64,000 nt of DNA from Ichthyophis bannanicus (Eukaryota > Chordata > Amphibia > Gymnophiona > Ichthyophiidae): contig CM066035.1 in assembly GCA_033557465.1 (NCBI GenBank), positions 901,821,309 through 901,885,308 on the forward strand, given 5' to 3'. The notes beneath the pieces are model-generated. The model ran no database searches. It had not been told where the DNA came from and saw only the letters and a program-made list of their open reading frames with translations. Positions 51,151-61,998 of this stretch are shown here, piece after piece. A program made the position numbers and the translations under genes. Position 1 is the first letter of the stretch. Every line of letters begins with the position of its first letter.

Positions 51151-52512
51151 AAATTAGAGCGTGGTCACTTCATCTATGCTGATGACATCATGCTTGCTCT
51201 CCCCATATCCATCAAAAATCCTACATACGATGCCCTATCAAAATGCATGGCGGAGACCACCTCCTGGATGGAATCTAACTACCTTAGCATCAACCTCAAA
51301 AAAACTGAGGCAATGTTCGTAACAAGATCACCCGTGACTGAGGACACCTATCCAACATCAATCTCAATCATAAATACAACTATACCCGTCAAAAAAGAGG
51401 TAAAATACCTAGGGGTAATAATAGACCATACACTCACCATGCTACCACATATAAAACAGACGGTAAAAACCATATTCTACAAACTCAAAACCATACAACA
51501 CCTAAGACCCCTTCTTGACACCCATGACTTTAGATCAGTTGTTAACACACTCATCACCCCACACTTCGACTATTGTAATAGTCTCTTAATTGGCCTACCA
51601 CAAAAAAGTATATACCTACTTCAAAGAGCCCAGAACATCTGTGCCAAAGTAGTCACAAAAGCCCGCCTAGTAGATCATGTAACCCCAATAATGCTGGAAC
51701 TGCATTGGCTCCCTATAAACAGCAGAATCAGATATAAAATCCTCCTAATCACATTCAAGCTCCTGAACAACATCGCCCCATCATATCTATCCATGCTATT
51801 ACATGCCCCATCAGAATCAAGAACTCGCAGACTAAACGCAACACACTCACTTGAAATACCAAATTCATTCAAAAAAACTAAAAAATCCACCAGCACCAGA
51901 GCCTTCTCATTCACTGCCCCCATGCTCTGGAATAATCTCCCAATAAACCTTCGGATCATAAAAGACCTCACCCAATTTAGAAAGGAACTTAAGACATACC
52001 TTTTCTCCGAACACTATGAAATCCCATACCCCCAAGTCCAACCACACACCATCCCCAAACACTCAAACACAAAGCCCTAAAACCACACTCAACTACCCAC
52101 ACACATACACCCACCACATACCCCCACCACATACACCCCAAAACACTCCCAAGAGATGAAAAAAGGAAATAAATTCCTCCACACACACACACATATGAAA
52201 GGTAGAAAACTCTGACTACCTATAAAAAGGTAGAAAAACTCTGATCAACACTACGCTACAGAAACTTATTAATGTATATAAAATGTAAATAGTTTTGACA
52301 ATTAATGCACAGTTATTTGTATAAAGTTACAATGTTAAAAATCTCTGTTAATAACTATTATCTGTATAAAGTTAAAAAATCTCTGTTCCATGTAATGTAT
52401 ACACTAGTATACAGATTTGTTTACTTGTTCCATGTAAACCGCCCCTGATCTCTGGAAGGGGCGGTATAGAAGAAATAGATAAATAAATAAATAAATAAAT
52501 AAAATAAAGTAA
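51151..52512 (+). mobile_element. L2-type LINE, 5'-truncated, 3' end complete
   Basis: Starts within the RT at FIYADD, runs through the ORF C-terminus, a 430-bp 3' UTR and an (ATAA)n tail at about 52473-52512. Relatives in the window: 27915-28424 and, more distantly, 41603-43330. Confidence 0.83.
51163..52080 (+). CDS. L2 LINE ORF2 C-terminal part, open for 306 codons
   Basis: The first codons encode HFIYADDIML with the catalytic YADD. Then SINLKKTEAMFV, VKYLGVIIDHTLTM, FDYCNSLLIGLPQKSI, LELHWLPINSRIRYKILLI and FTAPMLWNNLPINLR, the order seen in L2/CR1-group ORF2 C-termini. It is a 5'-truncated copy, so no functional protein is expected even though the frame is intact to TAA 52078-52080. Confidence 0.85.
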   Translation, partial: GHFIYADDIMLALPISIKNPTYDALSKCMAETTSWMESNYLSINLKKTEAMFVTRSPVTEDTYPTSISIINTTIPVKKEVKYLGVIIDHTLTMLPHIKQTVKTIFYKLKTIQHLRPLLDTHDFRSVVNTLITPHFDYCNSLLIGLPQKSIYLLQRAQNICAKVVTKARLVDHVTPIMLELHWLPINSRIRYKILLITFKLLNNIAPSYLSMLLHAPSESRTRRLNATHSLEIPNSFKKTKKSTSTRAFSFTAPMLWNNLPINLRIIKDLTQFRKELKTYLFSEHYEIPYPQVQPHTIPKHSNTKP

Positions 52513-52639
52513 CGACCAATAGCTCTCTAAGATCTGAGACCTGTTGCTTTCATATAAATGTATGATTAAGGAACTAACATTGGGAACAGGTAATAGTTCT
52601 GTAAAAGCTTTGGAGTAAGATAATATCTACATAACTCAA

Positions 52640-52963
52640 AAGATCTGCTCCAGTCAACCGCATCCTTTGAGGATAGCTCCGGATGCTTTTCTGATTCCCT
52701 CGTCTCAGGGCCTCCTCTATGCGTTTCTTCCCATGCCCTTGGTGGCCCGAACTCTTTTCAAGATTCTTCAGGAGAAAGCCTCGGTCCTGCTGGTGGCTCC
52801 CAGGTGGCCGAGACAACCTTGGTTTCCACTTCTACTTCAGCTGGCAGTGGATCCCCCACTGCCCCTGGGGTTGCAACCCGACCTTCTCTCTCAGGATGAG
52901 GGTTCCCTTCTGCACCCCAATCTCAAAGCTCTCAATTTGATGGCCTGGAGACTGCAAGGGTAG
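52640..52963 (+). pseudogene. pol: DIRS pol C-terminal fragment, family A (copy 7)
   Basis: Only the last ~105 codons: PHPLRIAPDAFL, LLYAFLPMPLVARTLF and VAPRWPRQPWFPLL, ending at TAG 52961-52963. RT and RNase H are absent. Confidence 0.88.
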
Positions 52964-52965
52964 TT

Positions 52966-53994
52966 TTGGCTCCCTGGGGCCTGCCTCAGGAAGTTGAGGA
53001 GGTTGTCCTAGCCTCTAGGAAACAATCCACTAGAAAAACCTATGCTCTCAAATGGAGAAGGTTTTCTGTGTGGTGTCAGCTACGTACAGAGGATCCTTTC
53101 TCCTGCACTGTACCAGTAGTGCTTCAGTACTTTCTGCACTTATCCAATCAGGGACTTAAGTCCAATTCTGTTCGGATCCACCTCTCAGCTATAGCAGCTC
53201 ACCACTCACTGGTGGAGGGACATTCTCTGTCGGTTCAGCCTATGGTGTCCCGCTTTCTCAGGGGCTTGCTTTTACTCAAGCCTCCAATCCGTCCTCCTGC
53301 CCCTGAGTGGGAGTTGAATGTGGTCTTGCAGCAACTGACTCGCCCACCTTTTGAGCCGATGGCTACTTGTCCACTACGCTTCCTTTCCTGGAAGACACTC
53401 TTCCTGATAGCCCTTACTTCGGCTAGGCGAGTGAGTGAGCTTCAGGCCCTGGTCTGTGATAGGCCTTACACTAGGATTTATAGGAATAGGGTAGTCCTCA
53501 GGACTCATCCAAAGTTCCTCCCAAAGGTTGTCTCCTCTTTCCACCTCAACCAAGAGGTGGTTCTTCCTACATTCTTCCCTAGGCCTCATGCTAGCCAGGC
53601 TGAAGCAGTTCTGCATACCCTGGACTGTAGGAGGGCCCTATCCTTCTACCTTGACCGTACGCAGGGGCATAGAAGGGCTACTCAGCTCTTTGTCTCCTTT
53701 GACCCTAACAAGTTGGGGTTGGCTGTGTCCAAGCGTACCTTGTCCGTCTGGGTGGCTGACTGTATCACCTGGGCTTACAAGGCGGCTGACCTTCCTTTGC
53801 AGGGTCTGGTTACGGCCCACCGTGTCAGGGCAATGGCTGCCTCAGTGGCTCATCTCCACTCTGTGCCCTTGGTAGACATCTGCAGGGCTGCAACTTGGTC
53901 TTCAAGCCAGACGTTTGCGGCCCATTACTGTCTGGAGTCCCGTAGGGGCAGTGCTTTTGGCCAAGCAGTACTCTGGAATCTCTTTGAGGTTTAG
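52966..53994 (+). CDS. DIRS tyrosine recombinase, family A, uninterrupted catalytic ORF (342 codons)
   Basis: The only YR in the window without a stop or frameshift after its start. The family catalyses strand exchange through a 3'-phosphotyrosine intermediate to insert circular element DNA. Numbered from the TTG at 52966 (no good ATG is evident): Arg154 in TSARRVSELQ, His285 and Arg288 in TAHRVRAM, Trp311 in ATWSSS, Tyr321 in AAHYCLESRR. The N-terminal STRKTYALKW helix region matches the core-binding part. A 6-bp in-frame loss after Tyr321 relative to copy 1 removes two residues. The pol-overlapping extension is cut by a TGA near 52898-52900. It could be active in trans if expressed; no promoter is evident next to it. 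Confidence 0.9.
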   Translation: MAPWGLPQEVEEVVLASRKQSTRKTYALKWRRFSVWCQLRTEDPFSCTVPVVLQYFLHLSNQGLKSNSVRIHLSAIAAHHSLVEGHSLSVQPMVSRFLRGLLLLKPPIRPPAPEWELNVVLQQLTRPPFEPMATCPLRFLSWKTLFLIALTSARRVSELQALVCDRPYTRIYRNRVVLRTHPKFLPKVVSSFHLNQEVVLPTFFPRPHASQAEAVLHTLDCRRALSFYLDRTQGHRRATQLFVSFDPNKLGLAVSKRTLSVWVADCITWAYKAADLPLQGLVTAHRVRAMAASVAHLHSVPLVDICRAATWSSSQTFAAHYCLESRRGSAFGQAVLWNLFEV

Positions 53995-54118
53995 GCAACT
54001 CCTGCCCTCTGTTGGGCTACCGGTGGAGGTTGTGTCCTTGAAAAGCCTTTCTTTGCTGCTGAGACTAGAGGGTGTTCTCTTGTTCAGCCTGGGTTTCTCG
54101 GTAGCCCAGAGTTGGGGA

Positions 54119-54220
54119 GTCACCCATATGTGAGGACTGACTTCCTGCTTGGTCCTGGCGAAAGAGTAATTACTCACCTGTAACAGGTGTTCTCCAGGAG
54201 CAGCAGGAATCAGTCCTCAC
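54119..54220 (+). repeat. DIRS ICR (copy 7)
   Basis: Same structure as the copy 1 ICR, with the CACCTGTAACAGGTG near-palindrome at 54175-54189. Confidence 0.9.
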
Positions 54221-54303
54221 AACCCTCCCTCCTCCCCTTGGAGTTGCAGTTGTACATAGTTTATTTTTCATTTTTGTGTGCTGTTCTTAGCTATGTCATT
54301 TGA

Positions 54304-54488
54304 CTGAGGTAAGATGGCACCTTTAGGCGGGAAGGGAACCGCGCATGCGTGCCTGCATTCCCAAAGGCTTTCATAGAAAGCTGGGGAAATGCTCCGCTGG
54401 GGCTTCATTGGCGCCGATGACACCCATATGTGAGGACTGATTCCTGCTGCTCCTGGAGAACACCTGTTACAGGTGAGTAACTACTCTT
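54304..54488 (+). repeat. Family-A right ITR plus extension (copy 7)
   Basis: ITR 54304-54460, extension 54461-54488 with CACCTGTTACAGGTGAGT and end CTACTCTT. No left partner exists in this copy. Confidence 0.9.
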
Positions 54489-54860
54489 TAACCGAAAAAT
54501 GTCGGTTAAAAAATGTTACATGATGATAGCACTTGAAACAGGGTGGTAACCCGAAACGTGCACATCGTGCTTGGTTCTTCAGGATATGACATCTTGGATT
54601 CAGCTAAGTAGCTGGGATATACTTTATATTTTGGTTTTGAGTAAACAATTTACACACTTTGATTAAAAGGATGAAACCGAGTGGAGGACATGGATTATAA
54701 TGCTTATCCCTTTCCGGTAACATCCGATAAATATGAGTTGAATTTCATAAAGGGGATATAGTGATTTGTTATTTATGGGCTTTATTTGGTGATCGCTATT
54801 TATGGGGCTTTTTTGAGTAGCCTTCCAATAACAGCAAGCGACCTGATCCAATGCCAAGAG
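54489..54860. other. Possible Penelope terminal-region fragment
   Basis: Contains TGATGATAGCACTTGAAACAG and GGTAACCCGAAACGTGC, similar in style to Penelope terminal regions. No ORF homology. Tentative. Confidence 0.35.
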
Positions 54861-55079
54861 CTACATATTTTTCAGTCGATGGAGGAAAGCAGGCTGTGAG
54901 GGTGTCATCACTCTAGTTCAGTCCTGGCCATGGCACTCTCTGTTGTACATCTTTCCCCCATCGCCAATCGTGGGACGTGTGCTTTGACGCATAAGATGTC
55001 ATCTGAGCTAGGTTGTCCCGGTAGCACTAGATTAGCCATGGAGGGTGTGGTTTAGGGACCTGATGCAGCTTCTGTAGGA

Positions 55080-55340
55080 ACCTATTCTGCAACTGCCCCC
55101 TCACAGCCATCCCACCTCCCCTTGGAGTTGAATTCTGCTCAACTCTTGAATTGACTGAGGAGCCATTGGCATAGTGATGGCAGGGGGGAAGTCGTGCAGA
55201 TGAGCAGTGAAGCTTTCCAAAGGATTCTAGAAGGAGCTGGAAAATACTCCCATACAAGGACTCCATTGGTGACATCACCCACACAAGAGGACTTATCTTG
55301 CTGTTCTTGGAGAACACGTGGAACAGGTGAGTAACTTGCT
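55080..55340 (+). repeat. Orphan right end of an old DIRS element
   Basis: CCCACCTCCCCTTGGAGTTG (the sequence that follows ICRs) leads to an ITR-like segment, GACATCACCCACACAAGAGG, TTGCTGTTCTTGGAGAACAC and GGAACAGGTGAGTAACTTGC. The order matches family-A right ends with heavy divergence. The body is absent. Confidence 0.72.
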
Positions 55341-55708
55341 TTCCAACATCCATTGGGTTGAAAAGAATAAAAAGGCTGTCCTAAGCTATCCAAATAGCGG
55401 TACTAAATGTTGGTGCTATCCTGATAACAAACAAATAAATTGCCAAACCTCTCACCTATTTACTAAATGCAAATTTGTGTTTTTATCAGATCAGCGTTGA
55501 TGAAGCCACTGTTTCCAGTCACAAATTAGTCCTTTTATTGAATCATTAAAGGTCAACTGAATGTGTAAAAGACCTATCTTTAAATTATTGCACCATAAAC
55601 ACCAATGCTTTTTTCATGTCTCAATACTTGCTGTATAAACTATTGCCATCAATAGTTTATACTTATCTGCACATAATTCACTGAATTGCCAGTTGTTATG
55701 TAAGAAGT
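55341..55708. other. Spacer, nothing recognised
   Basis: AT-rich sequence up to the left terminus of copy 8, without recognisable coding or repeat ends. Confidence 0.5.
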
Positions 55709-55869
55709 ATCTCCAGGAACAAGCAGGAATGTAGTCTTCACATATGGGTATCGTCGGCACCGACGGAGCCTGCGCGGGAACGCTCCCCAGCGTCCAATAG
55801 GAAAGCTTTTGGGAGCATCCCACAGCGCCTGCGTGTTCCCTTCCTGCCTTTCCAACTGTCCCTCTCCAG
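55709..55869 (+). repeat. Family-B left ITR (copy 8)
   Basis: Begins ATCTCCAGGAACAAGCAGG. Mirrors 61473-61612 as far as the latter extends. Confidence 0.9.
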
Positions 55870-55984
55870 TTCTTCGTTTTCCGCGGAGCCGACAGGTCGC
55901 ATACCCTGTCACCACAGAAAATTTTGTCTTATTGTTTTAGAGGTTGCGTCTGCCTTCCCTTGACGCTATACCAGTACCGCCGGT

Positions 55985-56033
<49 letters not shown>
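55985..56033. repeat. (TTTC)n microsatellite in the copy 8 leader
   Basis: About twelve TTTC units, an expansion of the pyrimidine tract that all family-B leaders carry upstream of gag. Confidence 0.95.
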
Positions 56034-56145
56034 TAAAACCCTCAAAAAACAAAAAACTATAGTTTCTGAAGTGCTTTACTTCAGAAACATTTTTTCCTTG
56101 GTGCTAGGCGCCATTTTGGGCACTAGGCCCAATTTTTCCTTAAAA

Positions 56146-58219
56146 ATGGAAAATCCTGCTTCAGGTTTTTGGAAATGTTCTAAGTGTGGTGGTACCATTT
56201 CCGTCACCGACACCCATGATTGGTGTCTCAAATATTTAGGTCCTGACTACTCTATTTCAGAGTGCCTCTCCTGTGGAATGATGTCAAAAAGGGGCCGGAA
56301 GAACCGAGCTGCTAAATTTAGCACCCTTTTTCCCATCAACGTCCTCCAGGGCTTCATCTTCCTCCCATGGATCTCAAGTAACTAAAGTAGTAAGGGCTGT
56401 TAGTATAGCTGGGTTTAAAAAAGGTTTGGACAAGTTCCTGGAGGAAAGGTCCATAAACCACTATTAAAAAGGGACCCAGGATATCAATGCTTGACCCAGT
56501 ACAAGCATTGTGGAACCTGTGTCTTTTGGGGATATTGCTAGGTACGTATGACCTAGATTGGCCACTGTTGGAAACAGAATACTGGGCTTGATGGACCTCG
56601 GTCTGACCCAGTATGGCATGTCTTATGTTCTTATGTTCTTATAAACATAAATCTTGCCGGTCCTCAAAGGGTAGATCTCCTTCTAAATATCAAGATGCCC
56701 CTGGCGTTGCCCTTGAGAAATTTTCACTGGCAAAACTGCCCCGGCTTGGGAGGCTTCGGCTTCCAAAGCATTAATAAAGTTCCATGATGTTCTCGAGGCC
56801 TCAACCTTGGCAGGACTACTAGCGCCATGCTCTGGGGTCCCGGCTGCTTCTACCTGTACCGACACCCATGCATCGTCAGCATCGATAGACCAGAGATTCC
56901 TTGCTATCGAACGCAGTCTAGCATCTCTTCTCATGGCTTTGGTACCGTTGAAACTGCTTCAGACACCTTAACCGATACCGGTACCGACTGCATCGACATC
57001 GGTGGGTATGCCACCCGTACCGAGTCATGCGTCTCTCTCCGGCATCAACAGATCGGTACCTGAACAACCCGATACTGATTTTGATCGATACTGGTACCGT
57101 GCTTTGCATGATTACCGGGATCAGAGATATTTTGAATCCTTGGATGAGACTGAAGTCTCCGAAGACTCTGCCGATACCAGAATACTTCTCCCCGAGGATT
57201 CCTCTTTTTCTCAGTGCAGAATGTCTCCGCCAGAGGATATGTCCTTTCGGGACTTTATCCGTGATGTGGCCCGAGGCCTTTCCATCACAGTAGCTCCTGA
57301 AGAAGAGCCTGGGGCTAAGGAGTTGGAAATCCTCCAATACCCTAAGGCTCCCAAAGAGGCAGCTACTCTGCCTATTTATGAGATCTTACATGATCTTATG
57401 CTAAGGATGTGGGAAACACCTTTAACCATATCTCCTCATTCTTGAAGACTCGATACCATGTATCGAGTTCCACCTTGTCCTGGCTTTCAAAAAACTCAAT
57501 TACCACACCATTCAATGGTGGTGGAATCAGCCATGAGAAGGATGAAAAGTGCAAAGAAACATGCATCCAATCCTCCAGGTCGTGAATGCAGGACTCTCGA
57601 TGCCTTTGGGCGTCGATGCTTCCAAGCTTCCATGCTCTCAGCTAGGATCAGTTCCTATATCTTGTATATGGGAATGTTCCTTAAAGAGGTCACAGGAGAC
57701 TTGGAGCTTATGAGCCCCCTTCTTCCTAATGACAAAAGACAAGACTATCTCACTCTTGGAAACATCCTGAGCATGTTTAACCAGTTTGTTAATCGTGCAG
57801 CCTTTGATTGTTTTGAGTGCATAAGCAGAACCTCTGCTATTGCCATTGGTGCACGTTAGATTGTCTGGCTTCAGGCATCTGACTTGCAAATTTGGGTACA
57901 GGATAAATTAGGAAACGTTCCTTGCACAGGAGAAAATCTCTTTGGCAAGAATTGGCAGGAGAAGGCTAATGAAATAGATGCTGACAATATCACACTGGAT
58001 AGATTGTCCAAATCTACAGCCGATCCTGTAAAGAAAAGATCCTCTAAGAAACCATTTTTCAATAAGAAAAAGAAGTTTTATCCTTCCTATACCCAACAGG
58101 GACACCGTCCAGGTCAGACTGCCCAAAAGGGACAGCAGCAATAACCTAGACAAGAAAAGAGGCCAAAAGCTGCAAAACCTCAGCCAGCTCAGCAGTCTCA
58201 GCCTCCTCAGGGGCTTTGA
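56146..58219 (+). pseudogene. gag: DIRS gag, family B, broken and split by CR1 (copy 8)
   Basis: ATG 56146 (MENPASGFWK). The Cys-rich head has CSKCGG but CLKYLG in place of CLKCLG, losing a Cys. A deletion near 56335 shifts the frame in the Ser-rich region and a CR1 fragment lies at 56387-56642. The core is readable from 57002: SPPEDMSFRDFIRDVARGLSI, TGA 57443-57445 where relatives have Arg, LPHHSMVVESAMRR, TAG 57857-57859, then the tail KKRSSKKPFFNKKKK with TAA 58142-58144. The original end is near 58219. Confidence 0.88.
56387..56642 (+). mobile_element. CR1 LINE 3' end inside copy 8 gag
   Basis: Contains GGGTTTAAAAAAGGTTTGG, TTGATGGACCTCGGTCTGA and the TTATGTTCTTATGTTCTTAT tail. TAAA on both sides (56383-56386, 56642-56645) is a possible short target duplication. 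Homologous to 37454-37863. Confidence 0.88.
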
Positions 58220-60133
58220 CTCATTTCTAGAGAACTTCGCCTTCCTGCCCCTGAAGGGTCCACAACCCTTAACCATCCCAGGCAGTTTGTCATTTTGCCC
58301 ACACATGGTACCAAGTAACAGCAGAAAATTGGACTCTGTCCATTATACGAGAGGGGTACAAGCTTCATTTTCACAGCCTGCCCCCTCCTACAATTATAAG
58401 ACAGTTCAATTCTTAGACCTCTCTTGACAATCTCTTAGGTCAAGAAGTCACAATGCTCCTTGCTCAAGGAGCAATAGAGGAAGTACCCATTCCCCATCAG
58501 GGTACAGGGTTCTACTCCTCTTATTTCCTTATTCAAAAGAAAACAGGAGGACACAGACCCATTTTAGACCTTAGAGACTTGAACAGATTTCTGTTCCAAG
58601 AGAAGTTCAAAATGGTCTCTCTAGGAACTCTGCTGCCATACCTTCAAAGTTAGGATTGGCTTTGTTCTCTAGATCTCAAGGATGCGTATACTCATATTCT
58701 CATCCATCCAAATCACAGGAGATTCCTCCGATGCCTGTTTCAAGGAAAGCACTACCAATACAAGGTTCTTCCCTTTGGCCTGGCATCTGCATCAAGAATG
58801 TTCACAAAATGTATGGTTGTGATAGAAGCATTTCTCCACACTCTGGGAATATTCGTCTTCCCTTACTTAGATGACTGGCTCATTCAAGCCCCTACAGTGC
58901 CAGAAGCCAGCTCTGCTGTATCTCGCACAATGCGAATCCTTCAGTATTTGGGACTGGTCATAAACCTCCCAAAATCCAAACTTGCTCCCACTCAGTCCCT
59001 AGAGTTCATAGGAGCTCATCTGGATACCAGACAGACAAGGGCTTTCCTTCCGCAGCCCCGCTGTCTTCGCATAGTACAACTGGCTTCCCAAGCAGTTCTC
59101 AAACCTTGTCTCACTGCTCGGGAAATGCTACAATTGCTAGGCCACATGGCATCCACCGTGCATGTGGTTCCTTATGCTCGACTCCATATGCGAGCAGCCC
59201 AGTGGACTTTATCCACTCAGTGGATACAGGCCTCAGGTTGCCTGTCGGACAAAATAACAAACTCAGACCATCTTATTTCGTCCCTCCAATGGTGGCAATC
59301 ACCCAGAAACCTTCTGGTGGGCTCTCCTTTCCAGCAACCCCTATCCCAAGCCATCCTAACAACAGATGCTTCACAGGTGGGATGGGGAGCACACCTGCGC
59401 GTTCTCGCTACCCAGGGTACCTGGACTCCACAGGAGGCCTGTCTTCACATCAACCTCCTGGAGCTCAGAGCAATCTTCCTTGCTCTTCGAATATTTCACG
59501 CCCAGCTCAGCTACAAGACAGTCCTAGTTCAAAGGACAATCAGGTAGCCATGTTCTATGTGAACAAGCAGGGCAGAACAGTCTTTCTGTTGCTGTGCAAT
59601 GAAGCTTTGCGACTATAGGCCCCTCGCCAGAGAGCATCAGATTAATCTCCTTGCGGTGTATCTTCCAGGCATTCAGAATTCTTGGGCAGACAAACTCAGT
59701 CAAGTTCTGCTTCCACACGAATGGTCTCTCCATGCAGACCAGGTTGCTCAAATATTTCAGATTTGGGGAACCCCGGACATAGATCTCTTTGCAAGTCCGC
59801 TGAATGCCAAACTTCCCCGGTTCTGTTCCAGAATTCCGGCTCGAGGTTCTCAGGCAAGGGACGCCTTCCTCCTTCACTGGGATCAGGACTTCCTTTATGC
59901 CTTCCCACCCATTCCCCTTATCCCCAAAACCCTATTCAAGCTTCAGAGAGAGAGGTCATATGATCCTCCTAGCTCCATGTTGGCCACGGCAAACGTGGTA
60001 CCCTCTGCTCCTACATCTCTCTCAAGCTCCGCCTCTGGAGTTGGGATCCGCGCCAGATCTTCTCTCCCAAGAGGACGGGATGCTGTGGCATCTCAATCCT
60101 CTGCATCTCAGGGCCTGGTTGCTGAAAGCCTAG
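58220..60133 (+). pseudogene. pol: DIRS pol, family B, several disruptions (copy 8)
   Basis: RT fingers (GTGFYSSYFLIQKKTGG), TAG 58651-58653 in place of the Gln of LQSQDW, motif A LDLKDAYTHILIHP, and FPYLDDWLI intact. From 58798 the frame is open for 249 codons through RNase H (TTDASQVGWGAH). A 1-bp loss near 59530 and TAG 59616-59618 precede the methyltransferase-like part (DLFASPLNAKLPRFC, YAFPPIPLIPKTLF); a further shift near 59960 precedes the last segment, ending at 60133. Confidence 0.88.
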
Positions 60134-61170
60134 AGCTTCAGAATCTTAACCTTTCCCAACAGGTAAAGGATATCCTTCATGCTTTTAGGAAACCCTCCAC
60201 AAGACGCTCATATGCCTTTAAGTGGAAAAGGTTTACCATATGATGCTCGCAGAAGAGTCTTAACCCTCTTGCGATACCTCTGGAATCGATACTGGAGTAT
60301 CTCCTTCATTTGTCAAATGCGGGTCTCAAGACAAATTCAGTAAGAGTCCATCTTAGTGCTATTGCAGCTTCTTACAAGCCTCTAAGTAGACAATCTATTT
60401 CCTCTCATCCTCTCATAGCGAGATTTATGAATGGCCTTCTTTTAACAAAGCTTCCCATTAAGCCACCACCGGTGGCATGGGACTTAAATCTGGTTCTCGG
60501 GCACCTCATGAAACAGCCCTTTGAACCATTAGCCACTACATCTTTGAAATTTCTTTCCTGGAAAGTCATCTTCCTCATTGTAATCACATCAGCACGTCGC
60601 ATCAGTGAATTGCAAGCGTTAGTGGCTGATCCTCCTTATACAAGGTTCCACCATGATAAGGTAGTTCTTAGGACTCATTCACAGTTTATGCCAAAGGTGG
60701 TTTCGCCTTTCCATTTAAACCAAGCGGTTTACCTTCCTGTATTTTTTCCGAGGCCTCCTGCCTCCAGTGCAAAAAGGAATCTTCATACCTTGGACTGTAA
60801 AAGAGCTTTGGCCTTTTACTTGCAAAGGACACAGCAACATAGAAAATCTTCTCAACTCTTTGTTGCTTTTGATCCTAGTCATTTGGGACTTCCAGTTTCT
60901 AAAAGAACACTGTCCAACTGGATTGCTCAGTGCATATCCTTTGCCTATGAGAGTAAGAACCTTCCTCTTGAAGGTCATGTCAGCGCTCACAATGTGAGAG
61001 CCATGGCAGCCTCAATGGCTCATCTTCACTCTGTGTCTATCGACGACATCTGTCAAGCAGCTACTTGGGCTTCGGTACATACCTTCACAGCCCACTACTG
61101 CTTAGACAAGGACTCCCGCCGGGATGCTTTGTTTGGCCAAGCTGTGCTTCAACACCTTTTTCAGACTTAA
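59964..61170 (+). pseudogene. DIRS tyrosine recombinase, family B, single in-frame stop (copy 8)
   Basis: After an overlap with pol, the frame reads QQVKDILHAFRKPSTRRSYAFKWKRFTI, then TGA 60241-60243 at a Trp codon, then is open to TAA 61168-61170. Catalytic residues: Arg in TSARRISELQ, His and Arg in SAHNVRAM, Trp in ATWASV, Tyr in AHYCLDKDS. Apart from one G-to-A-type change this would be a complete recombinase. Confidence 0.88.
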
Positions 61171-61285
61171 TCAACTCCTACCCATTGTCCCTGGTAGGAT
61201 GCCAGAGATCCATGGAGGAAGTGGGGGCCCTTTCACAAGGGCTGACAACTTCTGGGGTCTTCTCCCTGGCATCTGCAGCTAGGGA

Positions 61286-61387
61286 GTCCCCATATGTGAA
61301 GACTACATTCTTGCTTGTTCCTGGAGATAGCGTAGTTACTCACCTGTAACAGGTGATCTCCGGAAACAGCAGGAATTTAGTCTTCAC
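61286..61387 (+). repeat. DIRS ICR, family B (copy 8)
   Basis: Two-part structure joined at GGAGATAGCGTAGTTAC. A (TC)n-rich tract follows at about 61414-61445. Confidence 0.9.
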
Positions 61388-61472
61388 AACCCACCCACCT
61401 CCCCTAGGAGTTGTATCTCTCTCTCTCTCTTTCTCTCTCTCCCTTTCTCTTTTGTCTCAGCTAGAAACTTAA

Positions 61473-61612
61473 CTGGAGAGGGACAGTTGGAAAGGCAGGA
61501 AGGCAGCACGCAGGCACTGTGGGATGCTCCCAAATGCTTTCCTATTGGAAGCTGGGGAGCGTTCCCGTGCAGGCTCCATTGGTGCTGACGATACCCATAT
61601 GTGAAGACTACA
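61473..61612 (+). repeat. Family-B right ITR, cut at the copy 9 insertion (copy 8)
   Basis: Mirrors the left ITR but ends at GAAGACTACA; the remaining ~20 bp of ITR and the extension are expected to the right of copy 9, beyond the interrupting LTR element or the window. Confidence 0.85.
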
Positions 61613-61773
61613 ATCTCCAGGAACAAGCAGGAATGTAGTCTTCACATATGGGTACGTCGGTACCGACAGAGCCTGCGTGGGAACGCTCCCCAGCGTCCAA
61701 CCAGGAAGCTTTTGGGAGCATCCCACAGCGCCTGCGTGCTGCCTTCCCGCCTTTCCCAACTGCCTCTCTCCAG
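61613..61773 (+). repeat. Family-B left ITR (copy 9)
   Basis: Starts ATCTCCAGGAACAAGCAGG directly against the broken right ITR of copy 8. Confidence 0.9.
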
Positions 61774-61998
61774 TTCTTCATTTTCCGCGGAGCCAGCAGG
61801 TCGTGTTCCTGTCACCGCAGAAAAGTTTCCTTCTGTTTTGTGGTTGCGTCTTCCTTCCTTGACACTTTACCGGTACCGCCGGTTCTTTTCTTTACTTCTG
61901 TATTTCTTTTCTTAAAAAAAAAAAAAATCCTTAGTTTTTTCCAAATTTTTTAGGTGCACACGCCATTTTGGGCCTTAGGCTCAAGATATTTTTCCATA

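Larger units (their letters stand above)
52638..54488 (+). mobile_element. DIRS copy 7, family A, 5'-truncated
   Basis: Starts abruptly inside the methyltransferase-like domain of pol at about 52638 and is complete to the right end CTACTCTT at 54488. Very similar to copy 1 over the shared part. Truncation of the left side is not expected from YR integration and suggests later deletion or recombination. Confidence 0.9.
55709..61612 (+). mobile_element. DIRS copy 8, family B, near full length, right tip displaced
   Basis: Left ITR, gag, pol, YR, ICR and most of the right ITR are present. The right ITR stops at GAAGACTACA (61612), where the left end of copy 9 begins. A CR1 fragment sits in gag. 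Several stops and frameshifts make it inactive. Confidence 0.93.
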
